DNA from: Rhizoclosmatium globosum
Taxonomy: Eukaryota > Chytridiomycota > Chytridiomycetes > Chytridiales > Chytriomycetaceae
NCBI GenBank assembly: GCA_002104985.1
Contig: MCGO01000336.1
Location: forward strand, 1-30,800
Length of the DNA: 30,800 nucleotides
Reading direction: 5' to 3'
Shown: piece by piece, positions 18,992 to 30,481 of the stretch
How positions within the stretch are numbered: position 1 is the first letter of the stretch
How the letters are laid out: each line of letters opens with the position of its first letter
Translations under genes and position numbers: made by a program
The notes under the pieces: generated by a model
What the model saw: the letters and a program-made list of their open reading frames with translations, nothing else
What the model was told of the DNA's origin: nothing
Database searches by the model: none

Positions 18992-21378
18992 ATGAGCACA
19001 TTCGACTCCGACATCTGGACACCTGGACTTGAACGCACTTCACTGCGTCCAAAGGGCAAGGGCCAAGGCGGGGCAGTTGACGACAAGGCGGGCCTTGAGT
19101 CGCTTGAGTCGAAGGGCGGCGTTGATGGCGGCGGCAGCGGCAGCGGTGGCGGCGGCGGAGACAGCGACGACGACGCACACGTTCTTCCGGCGGCGCGCAG
19201 TCCGCCGTCGCTTGCCCTGAACACTGGATCCACGCACTCGGCCTTGAGCACACTGAGTTCACTTGGTGCAAAAGATGTCTTTGCGCCTCTGCGACGAAAG
19301 GGCTCGAGCCACAACATTCACTCAAGTGGTTCGACAAAGGAAAAGGATGCGAAGGACTCGATGCTCTACCGCATCTTCCACTTTGCCGATCACTCAGACG
19401 ATAACAACAACAACAACAACAACTCATCAGGCGGCTTCTTTGGGCGCAGCAAACGAATGTACTCTGGCTCAGAGTCCGAGTTCGATACATCGGACACTGA
19501 CCATTCTCTGCACTCGGACCACGAAGACACCACCTCCGTCTCCAACTCTAATTCAATGCCCAGAATGACCTTTGCGAACTCGGCTTCAACGGCCACCCTC
19601 AAGTCATCTGTTCCCCGAATCACTACCTCAACTTCAGGTGCAGCAACGGCGAAAAAGAACCTGTTTGGACGTCGGAAAACTGCTGCTGTTGACTCAGAGT
19701 CAGAGTCGGAAACTGAAGTGTCTCGATCAACCCGTCCTCAACGTTCTATCTTCAAGGGCCTCTTGTCTTCCTCGGCTCCTTCTGTTCCTCATTCCCAATC
19801 AAGTTCAGATGCCACGGCTGCCCACAACACGAGTGACTCGGAAAGCGATGCAGACCATCACCACCACTCAACTGGAAACATATTCAAAAATATTATGATG
19901 GGAGGGAAGAAGAAAGCTGCACCTGCCCCTGTTCGTCCTCCTGTTCCAAATCCATCCTCCACTGTTCACTCGTCTACAAGCACCCCACACCTCTCAACCA
20001 AACCAGCTGCTCCTACAACTCCACCCATCACGAATGTCTCAGTTTCCGCTGCTACTTTAAGTTCCAGCACGAGTCTGTCGCACTCAACTGCCTCTCTTGC
20101 CTCTCTCGCCCTACCTCCTGTAGTTTCAACTTCTCAAACATCCAATGCCACGATCATGGACCGGTCGGGCTCTGATTCTTCAATGAATTCGGAAAAGTAT
20201 GGTGCCAACAACCATAAATCGGAAAAGATTTTGGGTAGAGGTGCTACTGCTGTTGTCAAGCTATGTTCTCCCAGTAAGTTGTCTTTTTATTTGTATTCCA
20301 ATCATACATTCAATTGATTGGGTGTTGGAAGTCAACTAATTAAAATAATAGTCAACTCGGATAAGAAGTTTGCTGTCAAGGAATTCCGATTACGCCGAAA
20401 AGATGAGAGACAGAAGGAGTACGTTAAGAAGTTGATTGCGGAGTTTTGTATTAGTTCAACTCTCGATCACGAAAACATTATCAAAACTGTTGACTTGATT
20501 CAAGATGATGTGAGTATTCCACAGACTTGCGTTTTGGATACATCTTAAACTTTTTGAAACAGAAAAAACGATGGTGTGTTGTGATGGAATATGCTGAAGG
20601 AGGAGACTTGTACTCAAAAATCAGTGGAGGCCTTCTCACAGATCCTGACACAATCGACTGGTATGGCACCCTTTACCATTTGCATTCCAATTCTCATGTA
20701 AAAAACTTTCAGTTTCTTCAAGCAACTCCTTAAAGGTGTTTCATACCTCCACTCTATGGGTGTTGCTCATCGAGATCTCAAGCCCGAAAACCTGCTTCTC
20801 GACGGATCCGCACGGATTCTCAAAATCACAGATTTCGGTGTCTCGGAAGTATTCCGCGCACCGTTTGAGTCTACGAGCAGAAAGGCACAGGGAATGTGTG
20901 GAAGTGGACCATACATTGCACCTGAAGAGTTCATTCAAAAGGAGTATGACTCAGAAGCAGTTGATGTTTGGGCAGTGGGAATCATCTTGTAAGTCTTGGA
21001 TTTGCTTTTTGTGAAATCTCATCATTTGACAATAGCTACGTGATGACATATAACTCCATCCCGTGGAAGTCTGCAAGTCCACAAGACTCCAGGTATAAAC
21101 ATTACCAAGAGCATCGTGGAAACTTTTGGCCCATTGATCGCTTACCCCCGGCCAAGCGGAAAATCATGGTACAGTTATCTACAACCTTCAATAGAAGTAA
21201 TTTCTCACTATATTCCCAATAGTATCGTATCCTTGACCCAGAGGTTTCAAAACGTGGATCAATGAAGGAGATTATGGCAGATGAATGGATACAAAGCATT
21301 TCTTGTTGTCGCTCAGGGATGCCCGCAGAGGCTGTTAATCACTCTCACCGTGGACTGCTTGAAAAACCACATACTTGA
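18992..21378 (+). CDS. Hal4/Hal5-type Ser/Thr protein kinase, paralogue C
   Basis: Exons are 18992-20273, 20352-20509, 20563-20660, 20713-20988, 21036-21168 and 21223-21378 (700 residues). The kinase core is complete: GRGATAVV, Lys near 437 in [21 protein letters not shown] near 532, DFGVSEVFR and IAPEEF. The [14 protein letters not shown] stretch and [12 protein letters not shown] are very close to the yeast Hal4/Hal5 consensus, so this copy may be the ancestral type. It has the longest N-terminal region, with a Gly-rich run, an Asn run encoded by an AAC microsatellite (about 19401-19424), and the same ordered short motifs as A and B. Transcription is head to tail with A and B. The C-terminus ends with [17 protein letters not shown]. 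Confidence 0.92.
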
Positions 21379-23278
21379 TTGTTTTGTACTGTTTATAGAG
21401 GAACTACATTATGTTGTTGTTGTTGATTTAGTCTTTTTGAGTACCTATTCCAAACTTTTCCTCAATAAGCACTTGCGTATACAACAATGATATTCTTGAA
21501 TTTTTTGGACGACGACCAAAAGCATTGTAACTTGTAATCCAGCCTTTGAGTACAAACGTTGGAACATACGCAATAATACAATGCACTTTCGCATTTTCCT
21601 GAGGAGCAGAAGTCAATGCTTGAACAAGCCTTTGTTAATGTCAAGCATATGATGAAGCTTGAGGGAAACTCTTCCAGAGTCTTCCAGAAATTCTGCTGAA
21701 GGATTGGTCAGGAACAAGCGTTATCAAAGGAGATGTTTCAGGCCGATAGATGCACACCATAAGGGTTATTCTCTTGCCTTAGCTGAGTTTGCAGCCAAGA
21801 AGTACAAAAGCCATAGAAAAATTCCCACGGAAGCTGTACTGAGTGAAATTCAGAGAGAATTTGAAGCTGTTTATGATTAATTTCATCTTTTATTTTTGGA
21901 AAGACGAATCGTTTTATGAAAATTTTGGTCACAAAATTTTGGCCACACTTGATGAGTTAAGTCGGTGGCCAATGTACAGATAAAAAAGCTTAACCTTTGA
22001 ATAAATGTCTGTTCGAACTACCGCCAGCTATTTTGGAATTGACGCCTCTTCTTATAAGTTATTATGCTCGCTATTCCTCTTCTGATCAGTTATTATCTAT
22101 TTTCGTTTTTGTGTTAACTATTTTATTAACTAGTAGAGAGTTTTAAGCTTTAAGCTATCTGGGAACTGTAATTATTTGGAATATGATGTTGTTACATTCT
22201 ATTTGGCTTTACTTCTGAGCCTGTTTATTTGAAAATGTCCCATGTTGCGACTGATATAAACAAGTACAAATTAATAAATACGTAAAAGCTGAGGATGGTA
22301 TCTTGTTCTGGGGACCTCTAGAAAATTGCATTTTTCAAGCTGATCTTTTTTCATACACCAGCCGTTAAATCAGCGGTAATTACGAGCAATGAACTTATAA
22401 TAGTAATATTTATACAATTAAAATTCACAAATGTTCAACTGTAGGCCTGCACAATTTGTTTCAAGGAGTGGCTCTTGGAAGGGTTGGTAGCCACAAATCC
22501 TAGCTGCCTCAACGTTTATGCAGTTCTGCTGAGAGTGTGCGTGGATACAGTATAAACAATAAATAATACTTAGCGAAAGTTTAAAGTTTCTGCAATCAAA
22601 GCTTCTAGCGCAAATAATTGTTGATTTTAACAATTCTATCCCATAACAATACGCACTTTCCTTACGTCCAAACGTCCTATACTTCTGAGGAGAGTAGTAT
22701 GTTTATATCTTAATACAATTTATATTATTTATTGGACAGTAAGAGATACGCCAGATGAACTGGACTTGTTTAGATTTTTTTGTATCATTTTCAAGAGAGC
22801 GGCAGAGGCGGAGGAAGGCTCTGAGCTCCCTATTATATATTTTAAAAGCATAAAATATATATTTTCTTTTACTTCCTGCGTTTTTAGGTGGTTATGATAG
22901 CTGTGAGAGGAGCTATATACCAACATAACATAAACCTGGCACTACTCCTCACCATTCTTTCCAAACCGCACATTCTTCTGTCATTTCATAGTATTTTATA
23001 TGATCTTTAATATTCACAGAGTCTTGTGATACGAAATAAAACGGAAATGAAGTTATTTATTGTTTTATCAGTTTTGGAGTGGGCCGGGATTGCTGACTTT
23101 GGGCTCGAATCGCCGACTCACTCACTGTCAGTCTGTGGACTGCAGCTCATTGTTTTCTTGCAGTGCCTATCACGCAAGTTGCCCATCCTAACCAATACAA
23201 CATCATTCACAATGATTTCAAGTGTGTCAAGTTGAAATAAAAAGTAGTGCAAATAACAGTCCTTGATAAATTTATTAA
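21379..23278. other. AT-rich gene-poor stretch
   Basis: No recognisable gene, RNA or intact mobile element is visible. A short plus-strand open frame at 21659-21880 ends in a Lys/Glu-rich, coding-like segment (KKYKSHRKIPTEAVLSEIQR) and could be the tail of an eroded gene. The direct repeat AAAATTTTGG occurs twice near 21918-21943. Confidence 0.4.
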
Positions 23279-23560
23279 GTTGCTAAACTTAAGAAAGAGA
23301 ACATCCCAGTACCACAGCTCTTTGAAAAAGCGAACAAATGTCCGTCAAAAAATATAGTAACAAGGATTGGAGGAGGAGAAATCAATGAGTGCCTTGTCAA
23401 GTTGGTATGCTGTGAAGTTATCACACCTAATGTACATGTATCATTTGCAGTCCTTGCAGTTGGCAGTGTCCTTGATGGATTTACAAGCCCAGCAGCGGAG
23501 AAAGGCATGCTTGCCATTGTTGCGTCTTGCAGTGGGACCTGCTCAATTGGTGGTACCTAG
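23279..23560 (+). pseudogene. Unrecognised coding-like frame without start codon
   Basis: A plus-strand frame of 93 codons runs between a TAA at 23276 and a TAG at 23558, with no initiating ATG. Its composition is protein-like: a charged start (KKENIPVPQLFEKANK), then VTRIGGGEINECLVKLV and a hydrophobic stretch (VHVSFAVLAVGSVLDG). It could be an exon of a larger gene or a relic of a transposon-borne gene. I do not recognise the family. The opposite strand has a shorter frame that looks like a shadow. Confidence 0.35.
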
Positions 23561-26322
23561 TCCCACCTTTTTAAGGGAGGGCTCCCATTGTACAAAATTT
23601 TTTGTCTCTCAGTTTTAGGTGAGGTTGTCCGGAGAAAAGACCCTTCACACGAACAAGCACAGCCCTTGCCACGTTGCTATGTAAGCTCCCAAACTTTCAC
23701 AATTAATAGAACTTAACTGGCTCTATCCAAATTCGTTTGATTTGTTAATTTATTGCATTTGGTTCATGAAATAATAAACGTCAAAGTTGTGCAAGATTTG
23801 GATCATATCTGTCCGCTGCACCAGATGGCAGTGTAAAATATCAACTAAACTCAAAAGCCAGCACATTAAACACAGTTTAAACTGTATATTCTCTTCATTT
23901 GACGGTGAATGATTCGGTTTTACTGTTGTTATTTGGTGAAAACACCAAATTCGGACTTTTTTCCTCACCCGAATGAGCACTGTGAAAGCTACTTGCGATT
24001 GTAAGCTCCACCAGCTTTACATCGAGTGCGAAATGGTATGATCTATGCATGCAAAAGTATAGAAGCAAAAGCGATGCGAATTGGTAGACTTTGTCTAACA
24101 AGAACTTTTGGAATCAAGCAAAAAACTCACGTTCTGGTGACAGAAGTCAAACCAAGCGAAATTCAACGTTAGTTTATGGACAGAACAATGCAATTGCGGA
24201 GGATCAAGGTTCAGGTGCACCTTTACAGAGTCTGTTCTTTCATTCACCTCCTATACAAAAGAAACAACGAGTACATTTGGATCAGGCATTATCCTTGATT
24301 CCAATCAATCAATATAATTAGAAGAGACCTTCTTTCACAAAGGGGAACACAAGGATTACGACATAGAACACGTTTTCGGACCAATGGGCCAAATAAAACA
24401 GACAGCCCTCCACCAGCCTCCTCCAAATAGACATTTCCAAGACAAAGACAGATCTGCAATGGGAGAACATATACAATTTATAGAAACTCTTTATTGATGT
24501 CTTGAACCCTCGCGTTCCATTCCCTCTCTCTGTGAACAATGGACAGTCAACCCATTCTGCATACCACAGAACAAAAACAAGTGTTTGGTGTTGCTGAAGT
24601 GGTTGATCTTTCATTCGTACTGTACCTGGCTGAGGATATTGAAGAGGAGGTGGTGAGGAACTCGTACTCGTCCAAGCCAAATAGGGCACACTCCCTGCGC
24701 CTATTGAATGACGAGGGTATTGAAGCGAGTTAGAAGAGGCTTGAGAGGCAGGACACAAACGTAAGATTGGGTGAAGCGGTGGTTTATTTGAAAGCACTAA
24801 ATAAAAGGGATATCGTTAGATTTGCATCGATTTCCTGAGAATGCCTTACTCAATATCAAAGCACTAGAAGCTCTGGGCTTGGACGTCCTCACTCATTGGG
24901 GGGTGAGCGCACGTTGGTGGTGGGAAACGGATAAAAATGGCGACAGAAAAATCAATTGCGATTTATCACTTTGGGAGCCCTCCCTTAACAAAGAAGTTTG
25001 TGATTTGCGGCGTCCTCTTTTGGCGCTTTGAAGCTGTTGCTTTCTCGGCCTTTGCGGGACGGCGTTGTTGTTGTCAATTCAGTGTTGTGACTTGTTGAGG
25101 CAAGGTAACAACTGCAGCATTTTAGGAGAATGTGGCAACCAATCTGAATGAGGTGCTGAGTTTTGACAGTTATGCCTGCACCAGTGCAACAAAAGCACAG
25201 AAGCGTTTCAAGGACCTATGAAGAAGTTTAAGGCAGATGAAATGGAGGTGTGCTGAGTGCTTCTTATAATTCTTTGGACCCGCTGACATGGTGTGTTGTC
25301 TTTCCTTAATATTTTTACTATGTATCTAATGCCTTGACAAAAGATGCAGGATTCCTTTCTATTTGCACAGAGTTGGCAAAGAAGACTACCATAAAGTATT
25401 GAGCCGTGCGCACACTCAGTGTTCTAAGCAAATTTTTTGGCTAGACTCAACTCTTCATTGCAACGGATCCAGGGCCGTCAAGGTCTCACAAAACTCGGAA
25501 ACAGCACATGGAGTCTTGTTTTATAGAATGGTTTGGTTGTGGATGTTGAGGACACTGGTGCAGTGACGGTGAAGTGATCCTCACTGTCAAGTTTTGACCG
25601 TTGTGCGCACAACAAACGACAAAAAAGTACTGCGTACGGCTCGATATTTTACGGTAAGTACAACTAAAAATGTGAATTGAACAAAGGTACAGTCTGTGAT
25701 GCTGCAGTCAAATATCTATCAGAGAAGTGCAAGACGCCCAGAAAAAGAGCAATGAAAGCAGTGACACCACTGTCTACTAGGCATGGTTCTTCGTCAATAA
25801 AAACTGTTCCGCAAATCAAGATAATGGTTTCTTGTGACAATAAGGTGAAGGAGTTGGAAGTTCAAAGTAGAAAGCTTGTGTTGAACGCTCTAGTCAACAA
25901 ACTCAGGCTATATTTTTAGTAATTTGTATTATTTACTGAATAAAGGAGTTCTAAGTGTCATCTTTGTCTGACAAGTCCTCCAAATATTATAGCCTTCCTC
26001 TGTATCAATTGGAGGCAAAGGAAATGAGTGTAGGTTACAAATATGGAGATTTTGTTAGATAGCCTGCACCAAGTTTGCATGTTGGTAAGTAAGCTTGTAA
26101 CTGAGTAATAGACTCAAATAGGCTGCAGGTACAGCTTTTGATTCTTGTTGATGTCACCTAAGTGGAAACAATCAGTCATTTACCATTCCACAGTGACTTG
26201 AACTTGACCAATTGCCTTTTTGAAGTTGTCCTCCTCCCTTGACAACTGATATCTCCCTTGAAAGGACAAATGACCTTAAATTCAGGAATCAGTTGCATAC
26301 ATATGACTCCCGGTACAATAAG
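23561..26322. other. Intergenic stretch with scattered coding-like fragments
   Basis: Several plus-strand pieces have protein-like composition but no recognised domain and no continuous gene: 24091-24321, 24822-25031 (ALEALGLDVLTHWG), about 25128-25220, 25363-25566 and 25677-25919 (Lys-rich, ending KLVLNALVNKLRLYF). They may be exons of one unrecognised gene, or debris of decayed insertions related to the fragment group downstream. No terminal repeats or target duplications were found. Confidence 0.35.
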
Positions 26323-27312
26323 CTGTTGGATTCAACACTTTTGAGCACAAAAATGGCTCAACCATGCAAACTGCATTCAGTGTGAGCTATGCCTCAAGGC
26401 AGGATGTGGAGAGGTATGTTTTATATTTGACCATTGCATCCTCTGTGTTTAGTCTGCAAACATGTATTGCAAGAAGCCCTTACTGAAGATTCCAAAAAGG
26501 AATGTTCTTAATTACCAAGACTGGCTGGGATATCAAGTACCTGGAGCGTGTGGCCAGTGAAAAGGGAGCAGGCTGGACACTTGTTGTAGATGGACATGTC
26601 TTGATCTGCTCAAAACACCGAACCCATTTGGGAAATGCACAAAACCAAAATGCTGCTAAAAAGAGAGAGCCTGTGCTATGTGTGTCAGAGCTGAACAAAG
26701 GCTAGATTGGCCATTTCTCTCTCCTGAGCTCCCTTCAAGGGCCTTCCTCAAGTCCGAAACTATTGGAACTCTGACCGCTACATCCAATTTGAGACAAATT
26801 TCTCAGCTCTTGTTGCCAAGGTTGCAAATAGTGAAACAAAGACTGCTGGTGAGTGTGTATTTTCAAAGGAGGAAATTTGGCATCAAATGCAGGAGTTCTT
26901 GGATTCACAGTAAGAAGACAAAATGGCAAAATAAAACACAACGATTGCCATGAGAAAGTAGAAACAAAGAGACACAAAAAGAAAAACACAGAAAATATAT
27001 TGAAGGGAGAGAGGAGGACCGTAGAACACTTAAAAAAATGAATGTGTCACTTTTGTAAGTCCTTGTCATGATATAGGTCAATTCCAAAATACTTCTCTTT
27101 TTTTGGAATGAACTCATTTCAGATGCACCATCCAGAACTTTGTCAACACCACTTCAGACCTCCCTTCTTTTTTTGGCCTTGATTTCTACCTGGGACTTCC
27201 ATTCCTCCAGGATGCTGACCTCTCTCCCAGCTTTGACATGGACACCCTTCAAATTCAATGTCTGCAAGGCCACACCAATGTCCTCCCGTGTTGCAGACCA
27301 GCTAATCCTTAA
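26323..27312 (+). pseudogene. Unrecognised multi-exon gene or relic
   Basis: Five segments join in frame through four introns with GT...AG ends: 26323-26413, 26489-26679, 26729-26909, 26992-27054 and 27123-27312 (about 235 residues to a TAA). Donors include GTATGT, GTAAGA and GTAAGT. The joined product contains QDVERFQKGMFLITKTGWDI, GWTLVVDGHVLICSKHR, VRNYWNSDRYIQFETNFSAL and FFGLDFYLGLPFLQDADLS. I recognise no domain. There is no good start: the frame before 26323 ends at TAA and the preceding segment reads in another frame. Downstream of the stop another coding-like frame follows (27350-27510). The locus may therefore be an eroded gene, a gene with indels, or a larger gene with unplaced exons. 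Confidence 0.42.
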
Positions 27313-27914
27313 GGTCCTCCCACCATTGGTCATCCCTTCTCTGCCAAGTGATCCACTTGCTCAATGCTGCTGATAATGTTGCCTGCAAATCTGTTGTGAA
27401 GGCTCTCAACAAGACCCCTCTTCAAGACTTAGAGTCTTTGAAATGGGGCATCGTTCTGCCCACCCGATGCAGCATTTTTCTGCTTGTATCACGTACATTC
27501 TGCTGGTAATAAAACCGAAAATAGCACAGAGTATACTCTTGAATGGCTGAAGACAGTTAATCTTGTCGCAATATCACCTACCATTCTCCAACTCAACTAC
27601 TCCTTCGTTCAAAAAGTGTGAGGATTGATCTCGCAAACTTTGCCGTGAAAAGGCGAAGTGATAGCCACTACACCAAGAAACCATAGCGCCATTCACGTTT
27701 AATAATAACTGACTGTCCACAATATTGTTGTTATTGCAGACATTTAATACAAAACAACATTTCATTTATTACAAAATTACAGCAATTAGCACTAAGCAAA
27801 TATCAGAATCAAAGTTAAGACAAGTTTCTGACAACAAAATCTTCTTGTCAGCTTCGCGCTAAGCGGTCCAAGTAAACTTATAATTGATGAATATGGGGTT
27901 GATTTGTGGTTCTT
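27313..27914. other. Intergenic stretch downstream of the FG-repeat gene
   Basis: This contains a coding-like plus-strand fragment near 27350-27510 (LLNAADNVACKSVVKALNK) that may belong to the relic upstream. Otherwise nothing is recognised. It should include the 3' end of the minus-strand FG-repeat gene; several AT-rich sites occur but none is decisive. Confidence 0.4.
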
Positions 27915-29432
27915 TCACGGCGAAGGTTGGTTTGTGGTTGCTGATTTTGAATGAGGTGAGAAGATAGATTTCCATTGTCAGAATAAAATAATACCTTGAT
28001 TTGATACAAAGGAAAATACGTTCATGTGGTTTGCGTGTTGCGCAAATGAAGAGCTGGAAGGTGTGGTTGGAAGGTTGAAATTGAACCCAAGAGAACTTGT
28101 AGTCCCAAACACATAGGGTGCATCTTTCTCTGATGGTTTCAAAGTTGCACCACTTGCACCACTTGCACCACTTGATAATCCATTCACAAAGGTTGGCAGT
28201 GCGGAAGGGGGGGCAGCTTGTCCAAATATAAACGGTTGAGAAAATGGGACAGAGCCAGTCCCGAACACAAAAGAGCTGCCGGGCTTTGTTGCTGTGGGCA
28301 TGTTTTGAGTAGATTTTGTGCCAAACGTCTCTTGGAAAGTAGGAAGCGGCTTATTGAACTCAAACTTGTTTGACTGTTGATGTCCAAACACAAATGGGGT
28401 AGGTGAATGAACTGGAGGAGTTTTTAGATTTGGCTGAGGTAGTTGGGTATTTGTGGATCCTGTGCTTCCGAAAACAAACACTGGTTGTGATGACGATGCA
28501 GTCTGGGAAGAGGAACCAAAAACTTTGTCCGACTTCAGGTTCTGAATGGGTATAGACGCTGTGGCAGCAGCAGTGAACTCAGATGTTTGACCAAAAGCTG
28601 GTTGCAAGGCTGTATTTCAGGGTTATCAAAAGTTCTGAAATGTTACAAAGTAGCTTACAGCGTATTTCAGAAGCGAACCATCCATTTTTGTTCGCTTTTT
28701 GTTTGGCTTTGGGGATATCTTTGTTGTGAGGGAGAAAGGAACTGATGAAGTTTGTGGTGGATGGGGTTTCAATTCCGGCACAGACGTTGTTTCAGCAAAC
28801 GTAAATGATGGAAGGGAATTCATAGTTGATGGACCGTTTTGAACACCAATAACATTGCGATGCCCAGGTATGTGTTCGTTTGGTTTTGGGAAACTGTATT
28901 GTTTTTTGAAGAGCTTGAATTTCGCGCCCTTTGCCTCCAATTCTTTTACTGCAACCTGAAACGCTGGTGTTTGACTCAATTCTTCTATACTTGCCTGCAA
29001 ATCACGAGAAGTAAGCTTTTCGATTGTGGTGTTCATCATGGACACCATTTCATCCTTCAAAGCTCCTACAGCTGTTGTGCACAAGTCCAACCACTCCTCA
29101 ATTGCAATACTCCAATCACCAGAGCTACAACCAAACGAGTTTTGCTGGGCTTGAACAGTCAATATAATATCCCAGATGGCAAGGAATGGCTTCCAACCAA
29201 CAACAGGAACTCGCCCAGAATAAACATTCATAAATCTATCCAGATATTGTTCGTCGAGGGTGAACTCATCATGAATTTTCAGTTGCTTGACTCCTTGTCG
29301 AATCAGAGCAGAAATGTGGCTTCGAACGGAATCTCCAGTCAACTTATCCAGAACTCCATCTTTACCGTCCACGCCAATAGAAAAGATGAAATACTTCCAT
29401 TTGGGGCCCAAGGAGGTTTTAGCGTCCGCCAT
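27915..29432 (-). CDS. FG-repeat nucleoporin-like protein
   Basis: The model has exons 29432-28679, 28609-27995 and 27940-27915 (464 residues). The first part (residues 1 to about 190) is globular and helical with several Trp residues, then a helix-rich stretch and a Ser/Pro linker. After the first junction the chain is Ser/Thr/Pro/Gln-rich with repeated FG motifs (FVFGSTGS, FVFGHQQ, FVFGTGS, FIFGQAA, YVFGTTS). Phenylalanine-glycine repeats of this spacing are typical of nuclear pore proteins that bind transport receptors. The first intron (28610-28678) uses a weak GTTCGC donor chosen for frame; a better GTAAGC donor at about 28658 would give a truncated chain without FG repeats. If the last intron is not used the frame ends at 27978. 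The start at 29432 is uncertain because a coding-like frame overlaps upstream. Confidence 0.6.
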
Positions 29433-29558
29433 TCGCGAGAATCAATCAGTTTCCAATCAACATCAAGCATAGTGTTTGACGAGTTGAGAATGATGGCTGA
29501 GAGTTGGGATAATTTTGAGTTCCACTCCTTAAGCTTCACATCAATAGCAGAATGCATA
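29339..29558 (-). CDS. Overlapping upstream open frame, possibly the true 5' part of the FG-repeat gene
   Basis: The first ATG is at 29558, but the frame is open back to about 29700 without ATG. It looks coding (MHSAIDVKLKEWNSKLSQLS, then MLDVDWKL) and overlaps the ATG of the FG gene in a different frame. A shift of one base between about 29459 and 29433 would join the two into one longer protein. A sequencing or assembly indel, an unnoticed intron, or a short independent upstream frame are all possible. No GT...AG pair that makes the join was found. Confidence 0.35.
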
Positions 29559-29681
29559 AGTGCCAGAAGTTTAGATTTCGAGATTGATTCGTCGGTGGTT
29601 CGTACTTGCAATGCTTGCAGAAGTTGAGTTTCGGAGTTGAGAAATACAATTGATGTATTAATTGAGGAGTCGGTATGTTTT

Positions 29682-30481
29682 TCAGATCGTCAAATCGGCG
29701 AACAAAGGGACGCACAGAAGCGACGTATATATGGTATGAAGTGATAACTGGGGGTGAATCGACGACTTTGCTGTGGCTCTGTCAAGCAGTATCAAAACCT
29801 GAATGTCCCCGCCCCTCTTTACTAAACCAACCTTGATGAAAAACTCGTATTCTCCACATTCCTGATGCTGAAGAAGTACTGTTGCTCCCAAGACGTTTCC
29901 TGGTCCATTCCAGCATTGCCTGTAAACAGCTGTTCCCTTCTTGCGGTAATATATACTGAAAGTTACAATATGCGGTGTTGTATTCTTCCACGTAAAAGTA
30001 AATTCGGTCCTGAAAGCGGATCTGAGGGAAGCCAAGGGCTGGTCTCGGATCTTTGACAACGTCACCATGAAAGCAGTTGGGGGACGAATCGGAGTTGGTG
30101 GAGGAGGCGGTGGTTTCGGTTTCGGCGGAGTTTGTTTGTGTTGATTTGGAGGGGGATTCGGGGTTGATGGTTGGTGCGAGAAGAGCGGGCGCAGTTTGCG
30201 TACTGGATCGCACAGGATTTCATACGCCTGGAACAAGTTAGTTGAGGACAAACGAGTTATTAAAGAGTATCACTTGATTCAGAAGTGCCATCGTTTCATG
30301 GTTGCCGCCCTATAAGGTGGGCGGGATTCAGCTTCAGATCCTACAACTACACTGCAACTGTTCTCACTTTGTCCGGATGATGTTCCCTCGATAACTTGTA
30401 GTATTGCTTCTTGATTTCCACGGAAGTGGCTGTACGGGGCAGGTCCAGTACTCTGAAAGCGTCATAGGTCAAACGAGACAT
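29682..30481 (-). CDS. J-domain (DnaJ/Hsp40-type) protein
   Basis: Exons are 30481-30368, 30309-30274 and 30227-29682 (231 residues; introns of 58 and 46 nt, both phase 0). The J domain fills the first 65 or so residues: TYDAFRVLDLPRTATSVEIK, YYKLSREHHPDK with the HPD motif that stimulates Hsp70 ATPase, then MALLNQAYEILCDP. The middle exon is only 36 nt, but it is required to complete helix III. A Pro/Lys-rich linker follows, then a beta-rich tail (FTFTWKNTTPHIVTFSIYYR) that I cannot name. There is no zinc finger or Gly/Phe region, so it is a class III type. It probably recruits Hsp70 to a specific client. The exact C-terminus is uncertain. Confidence 0.8.

Noticed and set aside
24318..24797. 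Minus-strand 159-codon frame with hydrophobic C-terminal part
   Set aside because: No recognisable domain, no conserved-looking motif, and competing coding-like fragments lie on the plus strand.
21379..27914. CRISPR array, rRNA, tRNA or bacterial-type operon signals
   Set aside because: None seen; the intron structure and gene content are eukaryotic throughout.
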